Of a stretch of 64,000 bases of DNA, positions 45,143 through 57,034 are shown piece after piece. Location of the stretch: assembly GCA_903813345.2 (NCBI GenBank), contig CAIIXF020000010.1:33035425-33099424 (forward strand). The letters are read 5' to 3'. Source of the stretch: Owenia fusiformis. Lineage: Eukaryota > Annelida > Polychaeta > Sabellida > Oweniidae. A model generated the notes under the pieces. It saw only the letters and a program-made list of their open reading frames with translations. It searched no databases and was not told where the DNA came from. Positions within the stretch are counted from its first letter, which is position 1; each line of letters opens with the position of its first letter. The position numbers and the translations under genes are program-made.

Positions 45143-45503
45143 TCTTATTATGCCACTCTAAGTTCAATTACCTTTGATTCGAACACAATCATAACAATTA
45201 AAAATCATAAAAATATCCAATAGCCAACTAAATAATGTTGATGTTGATCTCGAACCATTTATGACATGGCTTGATTCAAGCAAATCATGCCGGAACCATT
45301 TATGACGTCACTTGATTCTAGGTAATCATGAAAATTTTCATGATTTTTTTATTCATTAGTTCCCAGAATGCACTTCTACAGTGGTATACGCTGGAGTGTA
45401 TACGGAGGAGTTGTATACGATGACGATATACCACTCTCCACTGTATATCGTTGTTATAGACCCATGTTATACAACTGTAATTGGACTTAGAGTGGTATAA
45501 GAT
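45143..45503. repeat. Second inverted-repeat segment adjoining the palindrome
   Basis: The arms TTATGCCACTCTAAGTTCAA and TTGGACTTAGAGTGGTATAA enclose internal inverted blocks such as GTGGTATAC and ATACCAC. With the preceding palindrome it forms one composite foldback. It has no coding capacity. Confidence 0.65.
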
Positions 45504-45739
45504 ACAATATACCTCAATGTTGTCATTCTGCATTGATGTTTTAGACTACAAACATCTTTCACTCCAAACTGTCCCTTTAAATCTGCATTTTTCAAAATTA
45601 TGGAAATAAAATTGTGGACTTTGCTATTGAAAAACTAAGGATTTAGCAAAAAGTTTGCATCAAAATTTTGAATTTTGTGATTTAAAGAAATAATAATTAT
45701 TTATTCATTCTTCAACATACTTTCTATTGCCAAGAAGAT

Positions 45740-46210
45740 CTATTTCAATATTTCAAGGGGATTCTATGGTAAAACTTTTCCCTGTGACCACCTTTTGTGG
45801 TGACCTTCTATTTTGCGAGGGGAAAGGCTTGGTGGAATATCCAACAACCCAAATTTGTGCCCATTATCATGTTTCATTCATAGGAGATTCCATGGTTAAA
45901 CTATTCCCTGTTACCACCCTTTGTGGTGACATTCTATTTTGCCAGGCCAAAGACTTGGTGAAATATCCCACAACCCAAATTTGTGGGTTTCATTTATAGG
46001 AGATTACATGGTTAAGCTATTCCCAGTCACCACCTTTTGTTGTAACCTTCTATTTTGCAAGGCCAAAGGCTTGGTGAAATATCCCACAACCCAAATTTGT
46101 ACCCATTATCATGTTTCATTCATATGAGATTCCATGGCTAAACTTTTCCCTGTCACCACCATATTTTGCCAGGGCAAAGGCTTAGTGAAATATCATACGA
46201 TCCAAACTAG
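45740..46210 (+). repeat. Satellite-like array, ~120-bp unit, four copies
   Basis: Units begin near 45757, 45882, 45999 and 46126 with GGAGATTCCATGGTTAAAC-type sequence. Each contains CCCTGTCACCACC and GAAATATCCCACAACCCAAA. Two overlapping plus-strand frames (to 46127) simply translate the repeat. Confidence 0.8.
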
Positions 46211-46594
46211 CCTCAAGAAGTGAAGTCTTAGTACTTCAAGCTGCGACAAATAACATTTGCTGAAAAAAAACACTTGAAAATGGTCATGCATTCTGTTTAT
46301 CAATGCAGCACCTTATTTTACAGGTACAGTGCAATGAATATCTATCTATCAAGAGAATGTCAAAGTTTATATGTGATAGAGGGAAGGGAACAAAGAAGAG
46401 GCCGCAAATGTTGAGCACATAACAGAAATACATTTAGAATAAATAATTATAGTGAACTAAAAATAGCTAATAAAAAGTTAATAGAAGTACTATACTAACA
46501 TTCCAATAGGATGCTAAAAATGCTATTGGGAGTGTGTTGACACAGTGAGCAAATCCAAAGCATATGGTAGTAGACTGCCAGTATATGACAGTAT
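46211..46594. other. AT-rich spacer
   Basis: Contains a partial, diverged copy of the following repeat flank (AGTGAGCAAATCCAAAGCAT) near 46544. No gene is supported. Confidence 0.4.
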
Positions 46595-47215
46595 ATGAAT
46601 TACCCTTGGCCCCTTGGCAGCTGGGTGTGGCTGTAGATGGAGCACAAACTGTTGATGGAACAGAGTAGAGGTTGCAGATGTTCAGCAAATAACAACACAT
46701 TAAAGTTAAAATAAGAATTGTTTGATATCATTGGTAGCAAAATAAAAAATAAGATGATTGAATCATTTAATAGATGATTACCCTTGGCAGCTGGGTGTGG
46801 CTGTAGATGGAGCACAAACAGTAGATGGAACGGAGTAGAGGTTGCAGATGTTCAGCAAATAACAACAAATTAAAGTTAAACTAAGAATTGTTATATTATA
46901 ATTGGTAGCAAAATAAAACATAAAATGATTGAATAATTTAATAGATGATATTTTTTTTGAAAAAATAAAATGGGATTTTAAAACAAATCCCAGTGAAACC
47001 TGGCCATGCTTTCACAGTGAGCAAATCCCAAGCATGTCAATTTTTGATGTAGAAGTAGACTGCCAGTATATGATGGTATATGAATTACCCTTGGCAGCTG
47101 GGTGTGGCTGTAGATGGAGCACAAACAGTAGATGGAACGGAGTAGAGGTTGCAGATGCTCAGCAAATAACAACAAATTAAAATTAAACTAAGAATTGTTA
47201 TATTATAATTGGTAG
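46595..47215 (+). repeat. Three-copy repeat (CTTGGCAGCTGGGTGTGGCT)
   Basis: The block CTTGGCAGCTGGGTGTGGCTGTAG... starts at about 46612, 46784 and 47090, followed each time by AGGTTGCAGATG and AACAACA-T/A-ATTAAA. The offsets are about 172 and 306 bp. Minus- and plus-strand frames of 65-83 residues here are repeat artefacts. Confidence 0.75.
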
Positions 47216-47960
47216 CAACTGGAGACATAAGCTAGGCTCTTGGGAAAATCAAGTATTATTGAGAGATGTTTGATCAGCCTACTATATTCAGATATATAGA
47301 GGGCCATATTGCATATAGATAGAATTTAGGGTAAACAAGACATGTATATGTATTTGTTCTTCATTCAGTGACTGCTGTAAATAAGATAAGAAAAATCAGA
47401 TTTGAAAAATAACCAAATAAATTAATTTTTTGCCAAAAATCGAAGTGAATAGCACCATTGCCAAATAAGACAATAAATTGCCTGAGAGTTTTAGAATGTC
47501 TCCCTTGAGCCAGTTAAACTTTGTTAGGATGATATACTGATGTTTGGAAGATTACAGATTGTGTTGTCATTTCAGTAATCAAATCAAATTATTGATATAT
47601 GTTCAAAAGATACCAGTAATGTGAAAAACTGACCAAAAACAACAAATTTAACAAACAGCAGCGAATACATGGCATAAGATGGAAGTTGCGCCACAAAGCG
47701 ACAGTGTAATAGGGTGTAAAATAAGGGGAATTTTGGTGCATTTTATCGCAGTTGGACTTGCATGCCATACTTAATTTTGTTATTATATGATACATTTTTG
47801 AAAATTTTAAATAATTTTGTAAATAAGTTGCTTGGTATAATAATAAAGAATAATACTGGCAAAAATAAAAATAATTATAGATCTATTTTTATTATAGGTT
47901 GCTTATTTTGTGTTCAGCATTACTTCGTTCTTCATATTTATTTATTACGTATTGTATTTT
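47216..47960. other. AT-rich stretch
   Basis: 47225-47365 shares GATATATAGAGGGCCATATT and flanks with 51475-51590, so it is a dispersed repeat piece. Otherwise no gene is supported. Confidence 0.5.
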
Positions 47961-49215
47961 TTCCAGGTGCAGTAAAATCTTACGTTTGGGAGTCATATGA
48001 CATCACTGACCCCTATGATGATTATGCCACAGATATATATTTTTGATGTACTGTCTCGTGAGACAAATCGCTATATTGAACAGTACTTTGATAACCCTGC
48101 ATTGGAGCTCTCTGTGAATACCTCAACCCTTAGAAAAATGACAGCCACTACACACGCTGAAATGAGAGCGTAGGCAGCTCTCCAAACATTGTTTGGTCTT
48201 TGTGACAAGCCAACTATCAGGGACCATTGAAGTATGTACAGGCTCACTAAAACGCCAGCGTACTCAAACGTTATGCCTCGTGACCGCTTCTACAATATTT
48301 CTACACTTCTCAAACAATGATGATCAAATAATGAGACACCAAAATGATGCCAATAATGATTACAATCCTCTGTATCAAATCCAGAGTCTAATAGACATTT
48401 GCAATCCAACATATAGTACTGTTTATTGCCCAGACCAGAAGCTCAGCCTTGACGAGAGCATGGTAAAGTTCAAGGGCTGTGTATCTTTTTGCCAATATAT
48501 GCCAGCAAAACCAACAAAATGGGGTATGATTTATACAGTAAAATCAACATTTCCAACGGACAATGCTACCCCATTTACCGCAAAAGTGGTGCATCAATTA
48601 TTACAAGGATTCAACAACAAGAATCACATCATATATATGGACAAAGAATATCAGATCAAAGGAAATCCCAAGAGACCTCAGAACAGTTCAAACGCCAGTG
48701 CTCTTTGAGGATTATAATTCCAACATGGGTGGAACTGATTTGTATGACCAGCAACTAGCTGCTTACAATTATCCACACAAGTGTCTCAAATGATACCTCC
48801 CATTATATCATAAACTGCTCCAATCAGCCCTTGTGAATGGCTATATCCTGTATAAAAAGAAGAACTAAACTCAAGATCTACTCCCATTAAATTTAAGCAG
48901 GATGTTATTGATGGCCTCTTGAAAGGAATTACCAGAACAACACCAAACCCTTGACGTCGCCATATCCAGGAGCAGGGGGTGTTGGCAGCACGTTTGACTG
49001 AGTGCCATTTCATCGCCCAATATGACAATCCCAAACATAGGCCTGACTGTACTGTCTGTTTCTCAAGAACCCTAGCTGGTTGGAAAAGGGTTTAGACAAG
49101 GTTCTTCTGGGATCAATGTGAGATGCCAATGTGTCCAGGCAAATGTTTTGAACTGTATCACAGATACACCAACTACAGGGCATGTGTCCCTCTGGAGGTT
49201 ATGTGACATATATCC
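47961..49215 (+). pseudogene. piggyBac (PGBD-like) transposase pseudogene
   Basis: The order of blocks is right for the family but lies in several frames: ETNRYIEQYF and KMTATTHAEMRA near 48050-48170; then an open run with LSLDESMVKFKG (first catalytic Asp), SFCQYMPAKPTKWG, and NHIIYMDKEY (second Asp); then MGGTDLYDQQLAAYNYPHK (third Asp) with a TGA in place of the Trp codon, and LPLYHKLLQSALVNGYILYK. A C-terminal Cys-rich domain follows (HFIAQYDNPKHRPDCTVC... CEMPMCPGKCFELYH). At least five frame breaks or stops make it inactive. The closest recalled relatives are PGBD4-like proteins. Confidence 0.85.
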
Positions 49216-50195
49216 TTTTGGGACTTGTAGGGTATACAATTATGTGCATATAACAACTTTTATTTCACCAATAACACCTTGACTATAGGCAACTGAAAAA
49301 ATATTTCAATTTTTCACACTTGAAGCAGTTTTGAGATAAAATGCAAAATAAACTTTAATGTGTAGTGTATCAGATTCTATCTGTACACTGTGAAAATTTC
49401 ACAGTCCTGAATACCTCTCTGTCAGGAAAGATTTGGTAAAAATTAGCCATTCCTCTCAAAAGAGTTAATTCACATTAGTTGCAATATGTAATACTGTAAA
49501 TGCTTTTGAAGGTTGGATTTGCAGTTCAGAAATGTCGTTAAGAGTAATTTTGAAATAAGACATATCATTGTATGTAAATTTTCATTTATGAGAATAATGA
49601 GAAAATCACTCTGTTTCTCAAATCAGAATTTAACAATAAAATATCATAACTCAGTTTGCAGATGAAAATAATAATAAAAAGGAAACTAGGAGAAAAGGAT
49701 CAAATTTAAAGACAAATCCCAGAAAATACACCCTCTCAGCTGTGATGAGATTCAGGAACATTGGAGAACATTAAACCACCAAGAAACATCACTGGATTTC
49801 TGAGCGGTCTTCCCAAATATATAATAATAAACAGTATTAAATTTCTCGATGGTCTTCTATCAAAGTGAATCATATTCATTTGCTAATTAACAGGATTATA
49901 CATTACAAGATTGACATGGATCATGCAAAGTGATTCTGGGCATTGTATTTTCGTTGAAAAGGGGACTATTGTGTAGAGGATAAGACTAGTTTTTGGAAAA
50001 GAAATACAAGTACTAAGTAAAATGTTATATGTTGGTATTCTTATTTAATGATATATAGGTGTATTGCTGTGAACATATTTTATTGAATGTGGTATATTCT
50101 AACAAAAGGCTCAATGATGGCAGAAATTTAAAAAAAATCATTTTGCCTAACTTTGAGATGTGACTTAGTAAAAAATATTCCACCCCCTTATTCCT
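49216..50195. other. 3' flank of the piggyBac pseudogene and AT-rich spacer
   Basis: CTCTCAAAAGAG immediately before TTAA (49465-49468) could be the right end of the piggyBac element; a matching left end was not found upstream. The rest is AT-rich without features. Confidence 0.35.
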
Positions 50196-51475
50196 AATAA
50201 TCATAACTATTGTAAAGGGAATTTAATTCTGAACATCATGTTAAAATTTCATGAAAAATATGAAATACTTTTTGAGATATAACACTTTGAAGAATATGAC
50301 GCGTTTTTAAAAAAAAGCTTGAACTTTTGTTGTCATGGGGTTAAGTAAATCTTGAACTTTTTACGTCATGAAAGTGTTAACTACCGAAGTGTACATGGGT
50401 CTGCACTTCCTCTAAGACACACATGTTTATTAACCATATGAAACTACACAAAAAGCTAGAATTGCTGAACTTGAAAGGAGGGGAACATCTTCTGGAACAC
50501 TTACAATAAGCCATGGCAACTGGAGAAGAGGGTAAGAAGGGCAATTTCATTGCGTCCAATTTGAACAAAAAATGATAAAAAAGCACATCTTTTTCAAACT
50601 GAAAAGAAATAAACATGGGTGCCAGCATTTATTGTTTTAATACTTTGTTTCTATAGTTACATATTTTCTTGCAAATTTGATGTTTAATGTCAAGGAAAAG
50701 ATAAATAAATATATAATGAAAACTGATGTGATAATAGAAAGTACAAACAATACCAATAGAACGATTTGATGAGAGAAAAGAGGAAGAAGCTAAGAGCACC
50801 GCAAAACGTTTCACATTGAACTGGGATAATGCTTCGTCTCACAATGCTATACTCATGGTACAAACCATTGAAGCACTGGGATTCCCACTGTTAGGTCATG
50901 TATCCTCTCCTGACTTGTTCTTATGATATTACCTTCATGGTGAGCTGAAGAGGGAGTTGAGGGAGTTTCTCATGGGAAGACTTGAAGTCAGCTTTCTTGA
51001 AAATTTGCAGACTATTATTATTATGGGAAGATGGGCTTAAAAAGGTGTTCAAACACTGGAGTGGAAGACATGAGCTATATTTTAATAAAAACAAAGGACA
51101 TTAAGTAGAGTAGTATAAAATAAGAATATGATATGCCATTTGAATTGTGATTTGAAATATATTATGAAAAGTGCTTCAACTGTTTTTTGATAGTTTCTCC
51201 GAGTCTTCATGCTTTAGGCATTTTATAACTAAAATATATTATTGTAATTAGATATATATCAATAATAAAAAGTAAAAAGGCTCTCTGAAAAACTTGATAA
51301 TCAAAATGAGATTGATTGGCCAGTACCCTGATTTTTCTTGCCACCCAGGGGAATCTAGATTTGTGCTCATTACCTTCAATCAATATATACCAACAACATT
51401 TATCATTATTTCATTTGTATTGTTCTATTAGAACAGTTTTTCATTTAAATATATAGTACTCGGAAAAGAATTATT
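50196..51475 (+). repeat. Long direct duplication, copy 1
   Basis: Shared with 51590-52725. Common blocks, in order: GAAATACTTTTTGAGATAT, TTGTTGTCATGGGGTTAAGT, CCGAAGTGTACATGGGTCTG, GGAACACTTACAATAAGCCA, CAATGCTATACTCATGGTAC, and TTCATTTAAATATA at the end. Copy 1 has extra bases around 50940-51050. No coding domain is recognised; frames in both copies are disrupted. Confidence 0.85.
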
Positions 51476-51589
51476 TGAGAGGTGTTTGATCGTTTGATCA
51501 TCCTTCTATATTCGAATATATAGAGGGCCATATTGCATATAGATAGAATTTAGGGTAGACCAGTCATGTATATGTATTTGTACATCATG

Positions 51590-52725
51590 TGAACATTTCA
51601 TCAAAAGATATGAAATACTTTTTGAGATATTACACTTTGAAGAAAATGACGCGTTTTTTTTAAAAAAGCTTGAACTTTTGTTGTCATGGGGTTAAGTAAA
51701 TCATGAACTTTTTACATCATGAAAGGGTTAACTACCGAAGTGTACATGGGTCTGCACTTATGTTTATTAACCATATGAAACTACACAAAAAGCTAGAATT
51801 GCTGAACTTGAAAGGAGGGTAACATCTTCTGGAACACTTACAATAAGCCATGGCAACCCGAGAAGAGGGTACCAAGTGCAATTTCATTGCGTCCAATTTG
51901 AACAAAAATGATAAAAAGCACATCTTTTCAAACTGAAAATAAATAAATGTGGGTGCCAGCATTTATTGTTTTAATACTTTGTTTCCATTGTTAAATATTT
52001 TCTTGCAAATTTGATGTTTAATGTCAAGGAAATGATAAATAAATATATAATGAAAACTGATGTGATAATAGAAAGTCTATGACACAGGTCAATGATGAAA
52101 AACAATACCAATAGAGATTTGATGAGAGCAAAGAGGAAGAAGCTAGGAGCCCCGGAAAACATTTCACATTGCACTGGGATAATGCTTCGTCTTACAATGC
52201 TATACTCATGGTACAAACCATTGAAGCACTTGGATTCCCACTGTTGGGTCATGTGTTCTTATGATATTACCTTCATGGTGAGCTAATGAGGGAGTTGAGG
52301 GAGTTTCTCATTGGAAGACTTGACTGGAGTAGAAGACATTAACTTTATGTTAAAAACAAAGGACATTAAGTAGAGTAGTATCAAATAAAAATATGATATG
52401 CCATTTCAATTGTGATTTGAAATATATTATGAAAAGTCCTTTGACTGAAAATTTAGTTCTTTGATAGTTGCTCCGGGTCTACATGCTTTAGGCATTTCAT
52501 AACTAAAAAATATTATTGTAATTAGATATATATCAATAATAAAAAGGCCCCCTGAAAAAATTAATAATCGAAATGTGAATGATTGGCCTGTACCCTGATT
52601 TCTCCCAGGGAAAACTAGATTTGTGTTCATTACCTTCAATCAATATATACCAACAACATTTATCATTATTTCGTTTGTATTGTTCCATTAGAGAAGTTTT
52701 TCATTTAAATATAGTACCCCACACA
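51590..52725 (+). repeat. Long direct duplication, copy 2
   Basis: Second copy of 50196-51475, about 90-95% similar by eye with scattered indels. 51475-51590 between the copies is a dispersed repeat piece also present at 47225-47365. Confidence 0.85.
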
Positions 52726-52894
52726 AGTTTTTGATAATAACTTTAACCCTTGATTTGAACACTCTATCCTTGACTATTTGTTATTAAATTTAGCACACAT
52801 AAACTAGAGGAAATTTCCAACATTGGAATTTTTTTGTTTTTATTTTACTTCAATAACAATAAAATTACAAGTAATCAAATCAAGGGTGCCATTA

Positions 52895-53398
52895 ATGAGT
52901 TTTCACCAAATTGACGTCACAAAATCATTCTATGAATTGTTCCTTCCTCGAGGCTCTACCCTCGTTTGGGATAAATTGGGTCGATCAGACCGATCAAAAA
53001 ACCCTGTGAAGCAGCACTATAAACCTGAAATTAAGGCTAAGTTACTGAATACTGGAATAAATGTTGTAATGCCACCCCCAAAGGGCCATTTGATGAATCC
53101 AAGTGAAGTATTTAACAATAGTGTTCAACAAAGAGTATGTAGGTGGAAACCTCCAAGAGATGAGTAAGGGCATGGGGTAGTTGGGCCATGCAACTTTGAG
53201 GAGTGTGTGATGGCCTTAAATGATGCATTAGCTGAGATGCAGGATCCTTCAATGTACGAAGCCTGTTATTTTAAAAGAGCGACTGGAAGAGAATTCTATA
53301 AGCGGACACATGGCAGTAAAGTCGCCGAGACAGTATTATCGAAAAGAAAAAGATCGGCCCATAACAAGTACATTTTCAACTGGCCGAAGAAACTGTAA
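52895..53398 (+). pseudogene. DDE transposase, C-terminal half (Tc1/IS630-like superfamily)
   Basis: One frame stays open for 167 codons apart from a single TAA at 53165-53167. It reads FLPRGSTLVWDKLGRSDRSK (second acidic residue in VWD), QHYKPEIKAKL, then VVMPPPKGHLMNPSEVFNN, where PPxG-x-LNP-x-E carries the terminal Glu of a DDE triad. A tail EECVMALNDALAEM follows. This resembles DDE superfamily endonucleases of the Tc1/mariner/IS630 type. The first Asp and the DNA-binding domain are missing, and there is no inverted repeat nearby. One stop in 504 bp suggests fairly recent decay. Confidence 0.5.
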
Positions 53399-54574
53399 AT
53401 CATACACCCTTGACCATAGCCAGACAATTACAATCAGACAGTATAGATCTAGGACAAGTATACAATCTCCAAATGTAGGATTTGTAATAAACTATTCATA
53501 AGTACCATAAATACAGGACTGCTTTGAGATGAAATTCAGTTGCAATCTAAGACTGGAGGATGAGAAACTTTGAATTCAACCCTGGCACTGTAGATACCTT
53601 AACTAATAAGTCGCAAGATACCATGCCAACTATAGCCAAATATCCTCAACCATTCTACCATTAAGCTTTATCAATTGGGAATTAAGTATTTCTATGTATA
53701 AAATTGGGTATCACCCAATACACAAGAGGGTTAACTTCTTCCATGCATGCAGTCAATTTAAAATGGTATCAAAATCTGGAAGATAATACTGCTACAAAGA
53801 AATACTTGCCAATTCATTCAAGGAGCATTGGGATAATATAAAAAGGATGACATACACATTAAAACTTTTTAAGTGCACATTATCTATTATTTAAATCTCT
53901 TAATACAAAAAAATTGTTGGGTTATGATTGTCTTCTAACTCAATCCTGCCAGATTTTGGCTTATCTCTCTACCTAGGGTTTATTCTGCACAAAGTATTGG
54001 AGTATGTATTTCATAGAGTAGTTTCTAGCAAGGGTTAGAAATCACATGTCTCAACATATCCGACATATTGTAGATGCAAGACAATGCAGGAACTGAAACA
54101 AACAAACAATATGATATTCTACAACCAATTCCAATTCTTATACAGAAAGGTTTCGGTAACTCATAAAAACCTTTTTAAGGCTTTCAAGCAAGCACTAGAG
54201 TTCGAAAGGCACGATCTTGGGCACAATGATGTTGACTTAAAATTGAATTAGCAAAGAACTATTGTGCAATGAGACACGTGGGTGCACATCAAATATGAAA
54301 ATGTATCAAAAGCAGATAACAACATATCTTTACATGCAGGCAGCTTCAAATGGATCTGCCCTGGTCGTGCCCTTACCAATTTCTAGAAAAGCTACTTTGA
54401 TGACTCTGTCCTATCTAATATCTCAGTAGCTCATTCATTCAGTGCCCTCTCAGATCTTGACATATCAAAATCATCATCATTATCTGATGAATCACATTCA
54501 GTGCCACCAAACACTATTACAAAAAGAGACGAAACGAGGTTCTCCTCATGTCTTTAAACTGTTGCAGTCTTGTA
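53399..54574. other. AT-rich stretch with weak coding-like tail
   Basis: 54395-54555 contains serine/aspartate-rich codons (SFSALSDLDISKSSSLSDES) ending at a TAA. This Ser/Asp composition is seen in linkers before LINE endonuclease domains. Otherwise nothing is supported. Confidence 0.35.
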
Positions 54575-54803
54575 AGCCATGATTAACAATTACAGCTACA
54601 ACATTGCAGGCTGTGAAACCCACCTGGACTGTACGATAGATAGCAAATGGATATTTAGCAAGGATTATCTTAGCCCTCCATCCTGTAGGAAGGATACAGC
54701 CTCTCCACCACTAAGAGAGGCAAAACATTCCAGAGGCCATCCTTTGAAAAGGCATCCATCCATCTGGGAGGCATGCCATAATCACCATCCCAAGAGTGAG
54801 TAA
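54575..54803 (+). pseudogene. LINE endonuclease (APE-type) relic
   Basis: The frame contains NNYSYNIAGCETHLDCTIDS then KWIFSKDYLSPPSCRKD. This fits 'I-x-G-T-E-T-W-L-x-x-x-I-x-x-x-x-[IL]-F-P-x-x-Y-x-x-x-R-x-D-R' of the APE-like endonuclease in L2/CR1-type LINEs, where the Glu of ETWL is catalytic. Trp is replaced by His and the downstream part is out of frame. There is no RT domain nearby. Confidence 0.45.
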
Positions 54804-55236
54804 GACAGAGTCTAGCACTTGGTGAGAGGGCTTAGAGGCTTCACACAGCCTTTGGAATACTACAACAATAAAGAGATAACAATTACAATGATAATAGACT
54901 ACTAATATATATAAACATTAAGTGAAAGGAGTGAAACTAGTGTGAGCCTAAATAAAAAAATTATGAGCATTTAGACATTGACATTTTATATAGAGAATTA
55001 TTAATAGGAATACCAAGATTGACCCATTCTAAATTGTGAAACAAAAAGAATCTGGCATTTTGTGACCCTCAAGCAAAATTCAATTAATTGGATGTATGGT
55101 ATATTGTTGTTTTGATATATTCTCAGCGTCTGTTCTGAAGTATTGTCCACCCCTGCCATACAAAGCATCACACAGCCTTTGGAATACTATGGACAATAAA
55201 GAGATAACAATTACAATATATTATAAACACTAAAGT
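54804..55236 (+). repeat. Direct repeat around the 55.2-kb element
   Basis: ACACAGCCTTTGGAATACTA occurs at 54845 and 55171, and GAAACTAGTGTGAG with ~120 bp following occurs at 54931 and 55757. The second copy of this repeat is interrupted by the element at about 55237-55742, while the first copy shows the uninterrupted arrangement. Confidence 0.7.
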
Positions 55237-55742
55237 CAGGCCTCTCTCCGAAACGCAATCTTAGGTTGTTCCCGGGGTCCCTGGTAATATTTTGTGCTTT
55301 AATGAGAAAATATACAATAATGAAGAAATGGAGCAAATACTGTGTAGAAATACTCACGATAAAGATGTTATTTTGACGATTGTTCATTAAATTGCTGAGA
55401 GGTTCGCCGGTAACCAAATTTCTTCGTAGATTTCTAAATTTAGAATGTCACGTGACTTACTAAAAAGAAGTTTAATTATAGTCCTTAAAATAACATTGAT
55501 ACATGACCAATGCCTGGGTAGCTCAGTGGTAGTGTCCTCGCTTGTCACATCGAAGGTCCGGGTTCGAATCCCGGCACTGACTGTTTTTATTTTTTAAGTT
55601 AATGGTTATGCTTTGATTTTACGCTAAAAAAACGTTTATATCTATGTCCAAACCTAAATTTAAGCATTTATTATCTCTTCAGTCGTTTGAAAATGGAAAA
55701 AAAATTTATGTTCACATATTGCGTTTTGGAGAGAGGTATAGG
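55237..55742. mobile_element. Inverted-repeat element carrying a tRNA-like sequence
   Basis: CCTCTCTCCGAAACGCAAT (55241-55259) pairs with ATTGCGTTTTGGAGAGAGG (55718-55736), 18 of 19 matching. The flanking repeat is continuous at 54895-54940, giving an approximate empty site. CTAAAGT / TTTAAGT beside the ends may be a degenerate target duplication. The interior holds no protein-coding frame but a tRNA-like segment. Confidence 0.7.
55511..55582 (+). tRNA. tRNA-like sequence (Asp-GTC-like), probably pseudogene
   Basis: TAGCTCAGTGGTAGTG fits the D arm/A box, CCGGGTTCGAATCCCGG is a perfect T arm/B box, and CTTGTCAC matches the anticodon loop of tRNA-Asp(GTC). TTTTT follows at 55584-55588, a Pol III terminator. 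The acceptor strands (GCCTGGG against CACTGAC) and the anticodon stem pair poorly, so charging is unlikely. It may be the head of a SINE or a tRNA pseudogene captured by the element. Confidence 0.5.
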
Positions 55743-56033
55743 TTTAAGTTAAAAGTGTGAAACTAGTGTGAGATTAAATAAAAACGTAGAATTATGAGCA
55801 TTTAGACATTGACATTTTATATAGAGAATTATTTATGGGAATACCAAGAGTGACCCATTCTAACTTGTGAAACAACAAATTCTAGAAATGGCATACAGAG
55901 ATTGAACACAATGCAATGCATTCAGCAATCAAGCTAAAAAACGGAAACAAAGACAAAACACAGGCTTGTCACAAAGATAACTTTCCAAGATGGCTCAGAA
56001 GAGAACATTGTACAATATTGCCATATTGATATT
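55743..56033 (+). repeat. Second copy of the GAAACTAGTGTGAG repeat and spacer
   Basis: 55755-55875 matches 54929-55048. The remainder to 56033 is unassigned. Confidence 0.6.
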
Positions 56034-56282
56034 ATGTCTATGCTCTTAGTAGTTGTAAATATGGCCAGGAAAAAGAAACCATACACAGTTGTTCACCTCA
56101 AGGAAACTGATTTCAGTGATAATCCAAATTCAAAGATTAAAACTGGAGTCATTTCTATAACTTCAGCAAAGGATTACCAGAGCAACCTTGAGCAAATAAT
56201 GGGAACAAAAGGTTACCAATTGTGTAATCTAATGACTGGAAAAATGACTTGGAAAAACAAGAAAACTAAATTATTTTCATAA
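56034..56282 (+). other. Open frame of unknown function
   Basis: An 82-codon frame (AT start) with basic and polar composition: ARKKKPYTVVHLKETDFSDN, then TSAKDYQSNLEQIM. Codon content is protein-like and it ends in KKTKLFS. It loosely resembles a start of nuclear proteins, but I recognise no domain. The preceding 60 bp lacks a clear acceptor. It could be an exon of a BEN- or transposon-related protein; certainty is low. Confidence 0.3.
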
Positions 56283-56550
56283 AACTAAATTAAATCTAAA
56301 ATCAAAATTTTGAAAATAAGGTGAATACCTTGCATTCAAAGATAGTACCTGCTATTGTATAGCATACTTCTCCATCCTGAAGATTTGAATTTCAGGGTAA
56401 CCATATTTTGAAAGCATATGTTTAATATAAATAACCTTCAAAACAAAATGTTTTTAACTTACATGTACCTCACATATGTGAAAAAAAACGACAATAATGT
56501 CAAAAGAATCTCCATTTTTTGTTTTGAGCAAACTAGGTAAAAAATTTACA

Positions 56551-57034
56551 TACTGTACTCCGGGTAATGTTCGCGTGCGATTTAATTTTGCTTTGTTCGC
56601 GAATGTAGTAAAATCGCGAACATTTATCGTCGCAAAATTTGTCTTAAAATCCCCGGGGATTTAACCCAGGCCTTTTGATATGTTTCATTCGGTGTGAAAC
56701 GTTTCTTCCAGTGTTGTTGGGCGAAGGCCTAAAAACATTTTGAATTGGCTTATTAGGCCAACAAAGGCAAGAACTGTTGACGACAATGATATCCTACAAT
56801 ATGAAGTTGAAAAAGCCATTCAAATAAATGCCCTAAACGTGGGAAATACAAACATTATTCGGATTCTGAACGGGCTAAAATAGCCCGCTTTGATTCACGG
56901 TAATCGGAAAAAATTCAACTTGTGCAATCTGCGAAATGTCATCAACTCAAATCCGCGAAATTAAATAGCCGCGAAATTGCAATTTTGAAAAATCGCGAAA
57001 TTTTATAGCGTCGAAATTTACCCGGAGTACAGTA
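56551..57034. mobile_element. TA-flanked MITE with CTGTACTCCGGGTAA termini
   Basis: TA (56551-56552) then CTGTACTCCGGGTAA at the left; TTTACCCGGAGTACAG then TA (57033-57034) at the right. The TIR is 15 bp and the element about 480 bp. The interior contains repeated TCGCGAA motifs near both ends (sub-terminal repeats). TA target duplication points to Tc1/mariner- or similar-type mobilisation. It has no coding capacity. Confidence 0.8.

Noticed and set aside
45727-46127. 90- and 62-residue frames with internal repeats
   Set aside because: They translate the ~120-bp satellite; no homologous protein pattern is visible.
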